Below, piece after piece: positions 48,761-57,016 of a stretch of 64,000 bases of DNA. Source of the stretch: an uncultured Oscillospiraceae bacterium (GTDB lineage Bacteria; Bacillota; Clostridia; Oscillospirales; Oscillospiraceae); assembly GCA_900764755.1 (NCBI GenBank), contig CAAFPE010000067.1, forward strand, positions 1 through 64,000, in the 5' to 3' direction. Position numbers and translations under genes: made by a program. The notes under the pieces were generated by a model. The model made no database searches. It was not told the DNA's origin and saw nothing but the letters and a program-made list of their open reading frames with translations. Position 1 is the first letter of the stretch. Every line of letters starts with the position of its first letter.

Positions 48761-49600
48761 ATGTCAGGAATCTTATATCTGGTCCCCACTCCCATCGGGA
48801 ACTTGGGGGACATCTCGCAGCGCATGGCGGAGGCGCTGGAGCAGGCGGACTTTATCGCTGCGGAGGACACCAGAGTCTCGATAAAGCTGCTGAACCATCT
48901 GGGCCTGAAAAAGCAGATGGTTTCTTATTACCGCCATAATGCAGAGACCAGCGGCCCGGCCATTTTGGCCCGCCTGCTGGCGGGGGAGAGCTGCGCCCTG
49001 GTGACTGATGCCGGGATGCCTGCTATCTCCGACCCTGGTGAGGAGCTGGTGGCCCTGTGCGCCTCCAACGGAGTGCCGGTAATGCCCATCCCGGGGCCCT
49101 GCGCCCTGGTGACCGCCCTGGCGGCCTCCGGCCAGCCCACGGGCCGGTTCACCTTCGAGGGCTTCCTGGCCATGAACAAGAAGAACCGCCGCCGCCACCT
49201 GGACTCCCTGCGGGGTGAGGAGCGGACCATGATCTTCTATGAGGCCCCTCACAAGCTGGCGGCCACCCTGGCCGACCTGGCGGAGGCCTTTGGCCGGGAA
49301 CGGCCGGTCTCCCTGTGCCGGGAGTTGACCAAACTCCATGAGGAGATCCGACGGACCACCCTGGGGGCGGCGGCGGATCACTATGCCCAGAACCCGCCGA
49401 AGGGAGAGTTTGTCCTGGTCGTCCGGGGGGCGGAACCGCCGGAGGAGCCGGAGGTCAGCGCGGAGGACGGTCTGGAGCGGGTACGCCTGCTCCGGGAGGA
49501 GGGGCTCTCTCTGCGGGATGCCGTGAAGCGGGCAGCCAAAGAACTGGGCTTGTCCCGAAACGAGCTGTACAGCCGGGCGCTGGAACAGGAGCAAAAATAG
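48761..49600 (+). CDS. rsmI: 16S rRNA (cytidine1402-2'-O)-methyltransferase
   Basis: 279 residues of the tetrapyrrole-methylase-like fold. LYLVPTPIGNLGDISQRM at 5-22, IAAEDTR at 32-38, LVTDAGMPAISDPGEELV near 80, IPGPCALVTALAASG near 109 and EGFLAMNKKNRRRHL near 135 are RsmI signatures. It methylates the 2'-OH of C1402 in the ribosome P site. The ATG has GGAGAGAAG upstream. A strong terminator closes the four-gene run. Confidence 0.96.
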   Translation: MSGILYLVPTPIGNLGDISQRMAEALEQADFIAAEDTRVSIKLLNHLGLKKQMVSYYRHNAETSGPAILARLLAGESCALVTDAGMPAISDPGEELVALCASNGVPVMPIPGPCALVTALAASGQPTGRFTFEGFLAMNKKNRRRHLDSLRGEERTMIFYEAPHKLAATLADLAEAFGRERPVSLCRELTKLHEEIRRTTLGAAADHYAQNPPKGEFVLVVRGAEPPEEPEVSAEDGLERVRLLREEGLSLRDAVKRAAKELGLSRNELYSRALEQEQK

Positions 49601-49607
49601 ACAAGTC

Positions 49608-49649
49608 AAACGGAGCAGGCGGTCTAGGGACCGCCTGCTCCGTTTTTTT
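49608..49649 (+). terminator. Terminator after rsmI
   Basis: Perfect 17-bp stem (AAACGGAGCAGGCGGTC with complement), TAGG loop, then a T-run. Confidence 0.97.
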
Positions 49650-49670
49650 GCCACAGATGTCAACTCCAAG

Positions 49671-49710
49671 AAAAAGGCACTCCGTTTTTCAATAGGAAGA
49701 AACGGAGTGC
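49671..49710 (-). terminator. Terminator after the AbrB-type regulator gene
   Basis: On the minus strand GCACTCCGTTT/AAACGGAGTGC (11 bp) is followed by CTTTTT. Confidence 0.88.
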
Positions 49711-49752
49711 TTAAAAAATACAGAGTGAGGAAAATCGACTGCCCGATCAGAG

Positions 49753-50016
49753 TTACTCCTGGGTCAGGCTTTCCTGAAGGGCCTTGATGCACTTCGGGCA
49801 GATGTTCTTGCCGTGGAACATGATGACGTCCTTAGCGTCGTCGCAGAAGATGCAGGCGGGCTGATACTTCCTCAGGACGATGGAAGGACCATCCATGTAG
49901 ATCTCAAGGGAGTCTTTCTCCGCGATGTCCAGGGTGCGGCGCAACTCGATGGGAAGCACGATACGGCCCAGCTCATCAACTTTCCGCACAATACCGGTAG
50001 ATTTCAATTTGACCAT
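49753..50016 (-). CDS. AbrB-type transition-state regulator
   Basis: 87 residues. The first 50 (KSTGIVRKVDELGRIVLPIELRRTLDIAEKDSLEIY) are nearly identical in pattern to Bacillus AbrB, a swapped-hairpin DNA-binding dimer. The C-terminal part differs: two CxxC pairs (CIFCDD and CPKC) form a probable zinc site, the form usual in Clostridia. It likely represses stationary-phase and sporulation genes during growth. The ATG has AAGGA 4 nt upstream. A GATCGCC-GAAA-GGCGATC hairpin sits in the 5' leader (50035-50052). Confidence 0.92.
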   Translation of the reverse strand: MVKLKSTGIVRKVDELGRIVLPIELRRTLDIAEKDSLEIYMDGPSIVLRKYQPACIFCDDAKDVIMFHGKNICPKCIKALQESLTQE

Positions 50017-50341
50017 CCTTTCCTTGTGATCCGTGATCGCCGAAAGGCGATCAAGACGGCACGGAATATGTAAAAGAATACCGAAAACGGCAAATTTAAT
50101 TATATCGGCAAAGTGAGGATCTGTCAACTACTTGTGTGAAAATATTGCAAAAACCGACAAATATTTCTACGAAACAGGAAAAATGAAAAATCAGCCTGTT
50201 TTTTGTCGAAGCCGTGCCAAAATTTTAGGTGCCGCCTCCACACGGGACAGAAGTGCCGGGAAGCGAAGCCGGTTTCCAGAGCAGTTTGGGGAATTTTTTT
50301 CCGGCCGGCCCGTATAGATGGGACGAGAGGGGGCGGACAGG

Positions 50342-50920
50342 ATGATGATGGCATGGATCTGGACTGGTATGGTGGTGATCGCGGTGCTGTGCGGGGTGTG
50401 GACCGGCCAGGAGGCCGTGGTGGCCGCTGCGGCGGTGGAGGGCGCCCAGGGGGCGATCGAGCTGTGCATCTCCCTGGCGGGGATGATGTGCCTTTGGACA
50501 GGGGTGATGGAGATCATGCGGCGCTCCGGTCTGGCGGAAAAGCTGTCCCGGCTGCTCCGGCCGGTACTGGGGCTGATCTTTCCACAGACGGCCCGGGATC
50601 AGGAGACCATGGACAGCATCGCCGCCAATGTGTCCGCCAATCTGCTGGGCTTGGGGAATGCAGCCACCCCGCTGGGCATCGAGGCGGCCAGAAAAATGAG
50701 CCGTCAGAGCCCGGGGACGGCCTCTGACGCCATGTGTATGCTGGTGGTGTGCAACACGGCCTCCATCCAGCTGATCCCCACCACGGTGGCTGCGGTGCGC
50801 TCCGCGGCGGGGTGTGCCGCCCCCTTCGACATTCTGCCGGCAGTGTGGCTGGCCTCCGCCCTGTCTGTGGGGGTGGGGATCCTGGCCTGCAAGGTGTTTG
50901 CCCGGATCTGGAGGGATTGA
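50342..50920 (+). CDS. spmA: Spore maturation protein A
   Basis: 192 residues with several membrane helices: GAIELCISLAGMMCLWTGVMEIMRRSGL near 45-72 and SANLLGLGNAATPLGIEAARKMS near 101-123 are SpmA/nucleoside-recognition (Gate) domain features. It acts with SpmB in spore dehydration. Of several ATGs I chose the one 8 nt after AGGGGG. The stop is 2 nt before the spmB start. Confidence 0.93.
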   Translation: MMMAWIWTGMVVIAVLCGVWTGQEAVVAAAAVEGAQGAIELCISLAGMMCLWTGVMEIMRRSGLAEKLSRLLRPVLGLIFPQTARDQETMDSIAANVSANLLGLGNAATPLGIEAARKMSRQSPGTASDAMCMLVVCNTASIQLIPTTVAAVRSAAGCAAPFDILPAVWLASALSVGVGILACKVFARIWRD

Positions 50921-50922
50921 GG

Positions 50923-51447
50923 ATGGAATTTCTGCTTACCATGGTTGTTCCCCTGACCATCAGCGGGGTGGCGCTGTACGGAGCGGGACGGCGGGTGGAC
51001 GTCTACGCCGCGCTGATCCACGGAGCGGGGGAGGGGCTGGAGACCCTGCTGCGTATCGTGCCGGCCCTGGTGGGTCTGCTGACGGCGGTGTCCATGCTGC
51101 GGGCCTCTGGGGCGCTGGATCTGGCGGCCCAGCTGCTGGCTCCCCTGCTGGACCGGGTGGGCGTGCCCTCGGAGCTGCTCCCCCTGATGCTGGTGCGGCC
51201 CATCAGCGGCTCCGCCGCCCTGGGGGTGGGGGCGGAGCTGATCGGGACCTGTGGGCCGGACTCCTACCTGGGGCGGGTGGCGGCGGTGATGCTGGGCTCT
51301 ACGGAGACCACCTTTTACACCATCGCAGTCTACTTCGGCGCAGTGGGGGTGACCCGCACCCGCTATGCCCTGCCCGCCGCCCTGTGCGCCGATCTCACCG
51401 GCTTTCTGGCCGCCGCCTGGGCGGTCCGGCTGTGCTTCGGGGGATGA
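50923..51447 (+). CDS. spmB: Spore maturation protein B
   Basis: 174 residues, a membrane protein with the Gate-domain pattern: GAGEGLETLLRIVPALVGLLTAVSMLRASGALD near 34-66 and LVRPISGSAALGVGAELIGTCGPDSYLGRVAAVMLGSTETTFYTIAVYFGAVG near 90-142. Paired with spmA as in Bacillus. The ATG has GGAGG 8 nt upstream. It converges with the next gene without an obvious terminator in the single intervening base. Confidence 0.93.
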   Translation: MEFLLTMVVPLTISGVALYGAGRRVDVYAALIHGAGEGLETLLRIVPALVGLLTAVSMLRASGALDLAAQLLAPLLDRVGVPSELLPLMLVRPISGSAALGVGAELIGTCGPDSYLGRVAAVMLGSTETTFYTIAVYFGAVGVTRTRYALPAALCADLTGFLAAAWAVRLCFGG

Positions 51448-51448
51448 A

Positions 51449-52780
51449 TCAGTCCACCAGGATGGCGTTGGGGTAAATGCGCTCCATCCGTGCATCAGGA
51501 AAGCGCTCGTCCAGCCGCTGCTCCAGCGCGGTTTCGGCGGGGATACCGGCGCTGCGCTGGGTGTACCGGGTCATGGCCAGGCTGGAGATGCCGGCGTTCA
51601 GGACCATAAAGACGATCATGCCCCAGGTCAGCAGCTTTCCGGTCTGCATGGGGAGGCGCTCAATGAGCCGGGACAGGGCGGGGTAGGCCAACTTGAGCCA
51701 CACCACCGCAGCGATGCCCCAGAAAAAGCAGTACAGCAGATTGATGCGCCCGCCCAGATTGAAGGGCAGGTGGCTGTAATCCCAAAATACGGTGCCGAAC
51801 ACCAGCTCAGTGAAAACGGAGCAGATATATTCGTATGCACCCCCCAGCACGGTCCCAAAGAGGAAGGTAAAGCCGTCGCTGCGGGTGCGGTACTGGTAGA
51901 GGATGGCGGTGAGCAGCACTGCGCCGAAGCCCCAGACCAGGGAGAAGGGACCGTATACCACGCTGCTGCGGCTCATCCAGACTCCGGCGGTGAGGCGGCA
52001 GAAGATGGTCTCGATCACATCCCCCAGGAAGGAGCCCAGGAAAAAGAGGCAGGCCAGCTTATAAAATCCGCACCCAGCGGCAAAGACGGGGGAGTGCTCC
52101 TCCCGGGCAGCGCGGGCAGCCTTCTGCCCCCGGCGGAGCTGTTCCCGCTCCAGGCTGGGGTAGGCACGGGCCATGCGGCGCTGGATGTACCGGGTCACCA
52201 CGTTGTCCAGGGCATCGGACAGCCGCTTCCAGCGGCGGGATACCTCACCCGGCTCCCCCAGACTGCCCTTCAGCTGGAGCAGGGCGGCCCAGGAGCCAAG
52301 AAAGTCCACCTCCAGCAGAATGAGGACGGCCAGCAGGATCAATTCCCCCACGGAACGGGGAAACAATCCGGTCAAGGTGACCAGCATGGGGTTGAGGAAA
52401 AACACGCACAGCAGAGCCAGCAGGCCCCAGATCAGAGAGTACTTGAGGCAGATGTGCCCGTTGAAGTTCCATGGCTCATCGGAATAGTCCCACCACTTCT
52501 GATGAGAAATGCGCTCCAGCAGCAGGCCGGTGACAAGTTCCAGGCCGGTGGCCAGGATCATGCCGCCCAGAAACAGAAAGAAGGGGGCGGAGCGCAGCTC
52601 TGGCAGGAAGATGGCGAAGAGGACGGCGGCCAGTCCATAGACCGGGGAGAAGGGGGCGTTGAGAAAGCCGCGGTTGAGCAGACGGCGCTTGCGGACGGCG
52701 GCCAGGGCGGTCTCCATCAGCCAGCCCAGGAAGGCGTAGATCAAAAAGAACCAAAGCAGCTGGTACAGCGTGTACTCCAT
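51449..52780 (-). CDS. Membrane protein with two CmpB (ABC-transporter type IV) domains
   Basis: 443 residues with about ten to twelve hydrophobic segments and clear internal duplication. FFLIYAFLGWLMETALAAVRKRRLLNRGFLNAPFSPVYGLAAVL (about 11-54) aligns with FFLGSFLGDVIETIFCRLTAGVWMSRSSVVYGPFSLVWGFGAVL (about 246-290). Each matches the PF06541 'putative ABC-transporter type IV' pattern, whose true role is unknown. WWDYSDEPWNFNGHICLKYS and FWDYSHLPFNLGGRINLLYC are the second matching pair. The single-domain form is usual, so this is a tandem version. It follows the AlaX-type gene in the same direction. Confidence 0.85.
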   Translation of the reverse strand: MEYTLYQLLWFFLIYAFLGWLMETALAAVRKRRLLNRGFLNAPFSPVYGLAAVLFAIFLPELRSAPFFLFLGGMILATGLELVTGLLLERISHQKWWDYSDEPWNFNGHICLKYSLIWGLLALLCVFFLNPMLVTLTGLFPRSVGELILLAVLILLEVDFLGSWAALLQLKGSLGEPGEVSRRWKRLSDALDNVVTRYIQRRMARAYPSLEREQLRRGQKAARAAREEHSPVFAAGCGFYKLACLFFLGSFLGDVIETIFCRLTAGVWMSRSSVVYGPFSLVWGFGAVLLTAILYQYRTRSDGFTFLFGTVLGGAYEYICSVFTELVFGTVFWDYSHLPFNLGGRINLLYCFFWGIAAVVWLKLAYPALSRLIERLPMQTGKLLTWGMIVFMVLNAGISSLAMTRYTQRSAGIPAETALEQRLDERFPDARMERIYPNAILVD

Positions 52781-52813
52781 AAAACTTCCTTTCCAGATGG
52801 GGGAGAGAGGGGA

Positions 52814-53959
52814 TCAGAGGGCGGCGAAAAAGTCCCGGATGGCGGTCTGCTCCGCCTGAACGGAGCCCTGGACGAAGTCTGGCTTGCCGCCGCCCCGTCC
52901 GGACAGAGCCTGGTTCAGGGTGCGGGTCAGCTCCCGCAGGTCGCCGCCCGCCTGGCCGATGGCATAGCGGTATCCAGAGCCATCCCGGCCGGAGAAGCAG
53001 GCGCACCGCCCGCCGCAGGTCTCCAGCACCGCTGCGGCCAGCCGGCGCAGGCTGTCAGGGGCCAGGTCCTCCTCAAAGAGAAGCAGGTCCCCGGCGCCCT
53101 GGTATTGCCCGGCCAGGGCGGCGAAGCGGGCGTCCTCCAGGGCGGCCAGGCGGCCCTTCAGTGCCTGGTTCTCCTCCAGCAGGCGGGCCACCGCCCCGGC
53201 GGTCTCACCGGCCTTGGCAGAGAGAAGGTTGGAGACCTGATGGTTCTGTGCCCAGATGCGGGACAGGTATTCCAGGGCACGTCTGCCGCACACCAGTTCG
53301 ATGCGGACACCGGAGCGGAATTTCTGGCAGGAGAGCAGCTTCACCAGGCCCACCTGTCCGGAGGAGGACACATGGGTGCCGCAGCAGGCACAGGTGTCGG
53401 CTCCGGGGAAGGAGACGATGCGCACCCGTCCGGTGAGAGCCTTCTTGCTGCGGTACTCCAGGACCTCCAGCTCCTGGGGAGAGGGGAAGGTAATCTGAAT
53501 GGGGTGGTCCTCCCAGATGTAGCGGTTGGCCGCCTCCTCCAGCTCCTGGACCTGCTCCTCGGTGAGCGCCACGCTGAGGTCGATGGTGATCACGTCGCTC
53601 CCCATGTGAAAGCCTACGTTTTCACAGCCATAGCGGGCGTGAGCGATCCCGGAGACGATGTGCTCCCCGGAGTGGTGCTGCATCAGGTCGAAGCGGCGGG
53701 GCCAGTCGATGTCCCCCTCCACCTGGGAGCCGGGCTCCAGCGGGCGGTCACAGGTGTGGACCACACAGCCCTCCCGCTCGTGGACCTCCAGAACGGAGGT
53801 CCCGCCCAGGGAGCCCAGGTCATAGGGCTGTCCGCCTCCCTCGGGATAGAAGGCGGTCTGGTCCAGCACGACGTCCCAGCCCTTCCGGCTCTGGACGCAG
53901 CTCTGGACGCAGGCGGTGAAGTGGGTGAGATAGGGGTCCAACTCAAATAATTTTTCCAT
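52814..53959 (-). CDS. Alanyl-tRNA editing protein (AlaX-L type with DHHA1 domain)
   Basis: 381 residues. The AlaRS-like editing core has HxxxH (H96 and H100 in QHHSGEH) and CACCGTH, which bind zinc, and the N-terminal DQTAFYPEGGGQPYDLG motif. A C-terminal DHHA1-type region includes GRGGGKPDFVQGS. It removes serine or glycine wrongly attached to tRNA-Ala. I chose the ATG, although a TTG two codons earlier sits at a better distance from GAGG. It precedes the CmpB-type gene by 33 nt. Confidence 0.92.
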   Translation of the reverse strand: MEKLFELDPYLTHFTACVQSCVQSRKGWDVVLDQTAFYPEGGGQPYDLGSLGGTSVLEVHEREGCVVHTCDRPLEPGSQVEGDIDWPRRFDLMQHHSGEHIVSGIAHARYGCENVGFHMGSDVITIDLSVALTEEQVQELEEAANRYIWEDHPIQITFPSPQELEVLEYRSKKALTGRVRIVSFPGADTCACCGTHVSSSGQVGLVKLLSCQKFRSGVRIELVCGRRALEYLSRIWAQNHQVSNLLSAKAGETAGAVARLLEENQALKGRLAALEDARFAALAGQYQGAGDLLLFEEDLAPDSLRRLAAAVLETCGGRCACFSGRDGSGYRYAIGQAGGDLRELTRTLNQALSGRGGGKPDFVQGSVQAEQTAIRDFFAAL

Positions 53960-54096
53960 ACACAAAAAAACCTCGCTTTTTGGCGCATATGATGGTACAA
54001 CACAATGATAGATATTATAGCACGGCTGGGGCGAAAAGGCAAAGCGCGTCTCCAGACCAAAACGCCGCTGTGTGCGGCAAGGGAGGAGTGGGGAGC

Positions 54097-54363
54097 ATGG
54101 TATCCAGGCGCGTGATAGTCACGCCCCCCCAGGGGCTCCACATGAGACCGGCCCAGCTCCTGGTCAGCGCCATGGGCAAGTATCCCTGTGAGGTGACCAT
54201 TTTCACAGAGGGACGGCAGATCAATGGAAAAAGCATTTTAAGCGTCCTGTCCGCCTGCATCCGGCAGGGGAGCGAGATCGAACTGCGCTGCTCCGGGGAG
54301 GAGGAGCAGGCGGCCCTGGAGGAGGCTGCGGCACTGATCCAGTCCCGGGAGACCGGGGCGTAA
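54097..54363 (+). CDS. HPr-family phosphocarrier protein
   Basis: 88 residues. H15 in PPQGLHMRPAQLL is the phosphorylation site for Enzyme I, and S46 in NGKSILSVLS is the regulatory serine of Gram-positive HPr, both at canonical positions (the usual HARPA is HMRPA here). It carries phosphate from Enzyme I to sugar-specific proteins and may act in carbon regulation. The ATG has GGAGG upstream; an earlier frame start lacks homology. Enzyme I follows 29 nt later. Confidence 0.93.
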   Translation: MVSRRVIVTPPQGLHMRPAQLLVSAMGKYPCEVTIFTEGRQINGKSILSVLSACIRQGSEIELRCSGEEEQAALEEAAALIQSRETGA

Positions 54364-54392
54364 GGAGCACAGCGAAAGAGGAGATGAGCAGA

Positions 54393-56105
54393 ATGATCCT
54401 GCGGGGGATCGGAGCCTCGGGAGGCGTGGGGATGGGCCCGGCGGTCTGTCTCCGGACGGCGGCACTGGACCACACCGGCAGAGAGTATACCGGCGTGGAG
54501 GACGAGCGGACCCGCCTGCGGGCGGCGGCCTGTCAGGTGGAACGGGACACGGAGGCCCTGGCGGAGCAGATGCGGGGGCGGACGGAGGGGAGCGAGCCCG
54601 CTATCCTCACAGGCCAGATCACCATGCTCCGGGACCCGGAGCTGGAGCTCCAGCTGGACCAGGCTATCCAGGAGGGAGAAACTGCTGAGGCGGCGGTGGA
54701 TGCCGTGTTCGGCGGGTATGTCCGGCTGTTCGAGGGGCTGGAGGATGAGCGGATGCGCCTGCGGGCGGCGGACATCCAGGACCTGCAAAGCCGTCTGCTG
54801 CGGGCGCTGCTGGGCCGGCGGGAGACGGACCTGAGCCGGCTTCCAGAGGGCTGCGTCCTGGTGACCCGGGAGCTGACTCCGTCCATGGCCGTGGGGCTGG
54901 ACCGGGAGCGGGTGGCCGCCATCCTCACAGAGACCGGCGGCTCCAGCAGCCATGCGGCCATTCTGGCCCGGGCCCTGGGCATCCCGGCGGTGCTGGGGGC
55001 GGCAGGGGTTCTCCAGGCGGTGGAGAACGGCGATCTGGTGTTGGTGGACGGGGACGCGGGGACCGCCCTGCCCCGTCCTGGCCGGGAGGCACAGGAGGAG
55101 TACCGGATCCGGCAGGCGGCTCTGCTCCGGCGTCAGGCGCGTCTGGAGGCCTATCGCCACCGGCCCACGCTGGACGGAGATGGGCGGCGCTGTCACCTGT
55201 ATGCCAATGTGGGTCATCCGGCGGAGGCTGTCCGGGCTGCCGGAGAGGGGGCGGAGGGGATCGGTCTGCTGCGCACCGAGTTCCTCTTCCTGGACCGGTC
55301 GGTGCCCCCCACGGAGGAGGAGCAGCTGGCAGCCTATCTGGCCGCGGCGCGGCCCTTCCCAAGGGATGAGGTGGTGATCCGGACCCTGGATGTGGGCGGG
55401 GACAAGCAGATTCCATGGCTAGCCCTGCCCCGGGAGCGGAACCCCTTCCTTGGCTGCCGGGGGCTCCGGGCCTCCTTCGCCCGGCCGGAGCTGTTCCGGA
55501 TCCAGCTGCGGGCGCTGCTGCGGGCAGGGGCAGAGGCTCCCGGGCTGCGGGTGCTGCTGCCCATGGTGACCGATGTGTCAGAGGTGCGGCAGGTCCGGAC
55601 GATGCTGGTCCAGTGCGCCGAGGCGCTGGATCAGGAGGGGCTGGCCTGCCGGCCGGACCTCCCTCTGGGGGTGATGATAGAGACACCGGCCGCCGCCCGG
55701 ACGGCGGATCTGCTGTCCCGGGAGAGCGATTTTTTCTCCATTGGCACCAACGATCTGACCCAGTATATCCTGGCGGCAGACCGGGAGGCCCTGGAGGTAA
55801 AAGATCTTTACACTCCACTTCATCCGGCGGTTTTAAGAGAGCTGCGTGATGTGATCCGGGCGGGAAGGCAGGCAGGGATCCCGGTGGGCCTGTGCGGCGA
55901 GGCGGCGGCCAGTCCGGAGCTGCTTCCTCTGCTGCTCTCCTGGGGACTGGAGGAGTTCTCCGTCTCTCCGGCTCTGCTGCTGGAGACCCGGGCCCGCATC
56001 GCTGGCTGGACGGCCGCGGAAGCCGGGGCGGTGGAACGTCAGGTGATGGCCCTGGCCGGGCCGGAGGAGATCCGTGCCTATTACGACGCCGGGGCATACG
56101 ACTGA
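54393..56105 (+). CDS. ptsI: Phosphoenolpyruvate-protein phosphotransferase (PTS Enzyme I)
   Basis: 570 residues. The active His is H187 in TGGSSSHAAILARAL (most family members have GGRTSH). LLRTEFLFLDR, LDVGGDKQIPWL, NPFLGCRGLR, FFSIGTNDLTQYILAADR and GLCGEAA are the PEP-binding domain signatures. It transfers phosphate from PEP to HPr. I chose the ATG 9 nt after AGAGGAG; another ATG three codons earlier lies directly on that site. No enzyme II is in the window. Confidence 0.95.
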   Translation: MILRGIGASGGVGMGPAVCLRTAALDHTGREYTGVEDERTRLRAAACQVERDTEALAEQMRGRTEGSEPAILTGQITMLRDPELELQLDQAIQEGETAEAAVDAVFGGYVRLFEGLEDERMRLRAADIQDLQSRLLRALLGRRETDLSRLPEGCVLVTRELTPSMAVGLDRERVAAILTETGGSSSHAAILARALGIPAVLGAAGVLQAVENGDLVLVDGDAGTALPRPGREAQEEYRIRQAALLRRQARLEAYRHRPTLDGDGRRCHLYANVGHPAEAVRAAGEGAEGIGLLRTEFLFLDRSVPPTEEEQLAAYLAAARPFPRDEVVIRTLDVGGDKQIPWLALPRERNPFLGCRGLRASFARPELFRIQLRALLRAGAEAPGLRVLLPMVTDVSEVRQVRTMLVQCAEALDQEGLACRPDLPLGVMIETPAAARTADLLSRESDFFSIGTNDLTQYILAADREALEVKDLYTPLHPAVLRELRDVIRAGRQAGIPVGLCGEAAASPELLPLLLSWGLEEFSVSPALLLETRARIAGWTAAEAGAVERQVMALAGPEEIRAYYDAGAYD

Positions 56106-56116
56106 ATCAAAGCACA

Positions 56117-56164
56117 GATCCCCCTTCCAGGAGCAGACGGCTCCAGGGAGGGGGATCCTGTTTG
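56117..56164 (+). terminator. Terminator after ptsI
   Basis: GATCCCCC/GGGGGATC outer stem and AGGAGC/GGCTCC inner stem, then CTGTTTGTT. Confidence 0.7.
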
Positions 56165-56176
56165 TTCTGCGGAAGC

Positions 56177-56989
56177 TTACCGGCTGCCCAGCTGCCAGAA
56201 GGCCACTGCACTGGCCGCCGCCACGTTCAGCGAATTTACCCCGTGGGACATGGGGATCAGCACGGTATAGTCGCAGTTCTGAATGACCGGTTCGGAGAGC
56301 CCATCCCCCTCCGTACCCAGGACGAGGGCCAGACGGGGTTCCCGGGCCAGGGCTGGGGCATCGATGGGGAGCGCGTCGTCCCGGAGGGCCAGGGCGGCCG
56401 TCTTGAAGCCCTGCTCCCGGAGCAGGACAGGCCAGTCGGCCCGCTCCCGGTCCAGGCGGCACCAGGGGATCTGAAAGACTGCCCCCATGCTGACCCGGGC
56501 GGCCCTGCGGTACAGGGGGTCGCAGCAGCTGGGTGTCAGAAGGACACCGTCCATCCCAAGGGCGGCGGCGGAGCGGAAAATGGCTCCCACGTTGGCTGGA
56601 TCCACGATCCCATCCAGCACCGCAAGGCGGCGGGCGGAGGCGCACAGTGCGGAAACCTCCGGCAGGGCGGGGCGGCGCATGGCGCATAAAATGCCCCGGG
56701 TGAGGGCGAAGCCGGTCAGCTCGGCCAGCAGCTCCCGGTCCCCGGTGTAGACGGGGACCCCTCCGCACCGGGCCAGGAGCCCGCACCCCTGTCCGTCGAT
56801 GTGCCGGCGCTCCATGAGAAAGGAGACGGGCTGGCAGCCGGCGTCCAGGGCCTTTTCGATCACCTTGGGGCTCTCTGCGATAAACAGCCCCTGCTCCGGG
56901 TCCCGCCGGTTCCGCAGCTGAGCCTCGGTCAACCGGGCAAAGGGAGCCAGCTCCGGGCGGGAGAGGTCGTCAAGCTCTATGATCTGCAT
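56177..56989 (-). CDS. SpoU/TrmH-family RNA 2'-O-methyltransferase
   Basis: 270 residues. The N-terminal substrate-binding part starts ITELDD-like (QIIELDDLSRPEL) and the SPOUT domain has VLDGIVDPANVGAIFRSAAALGMDGVLL near 122-149, LVLGTEGDGLSEPV near 223-236 and IPMSHGVNSLNVAAASAVAFWQ near 245-266: the three motifs of the family, with knot residues. It methylates a ribose in rRNA or tRNA; the target is unknown. The ATG has AGGAGG 8 nt upstream. Confidence 0.92.
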   Translation of the reverse strand: MQIIELDDLSRPELAPFARLTEAQLRNRRDPEQGLFIAESPKVIEKALDAGCQPVSFLMERRHIDGQGCGLLARCGGVPVYTGDRELLAELTGFALTRGILCAMRRPALPEVSALCASARRLAVLDGIVDPANVGAIFRSAAALGMDGVLLTPSCCDPLYRRAARVSMGAVFQIPWCRLDRERADWPVLLREQGFKTAALALRDDALPIDAPALAREPRLALVLGTEGDGLSEPVIQNCDYTVLIPMSHGVNSLNVAAASAVAFWQLGSR

Positions 56990-57016
56990 CCATTCTGCCT
57001 CCTGTCTGGGTCTGTG

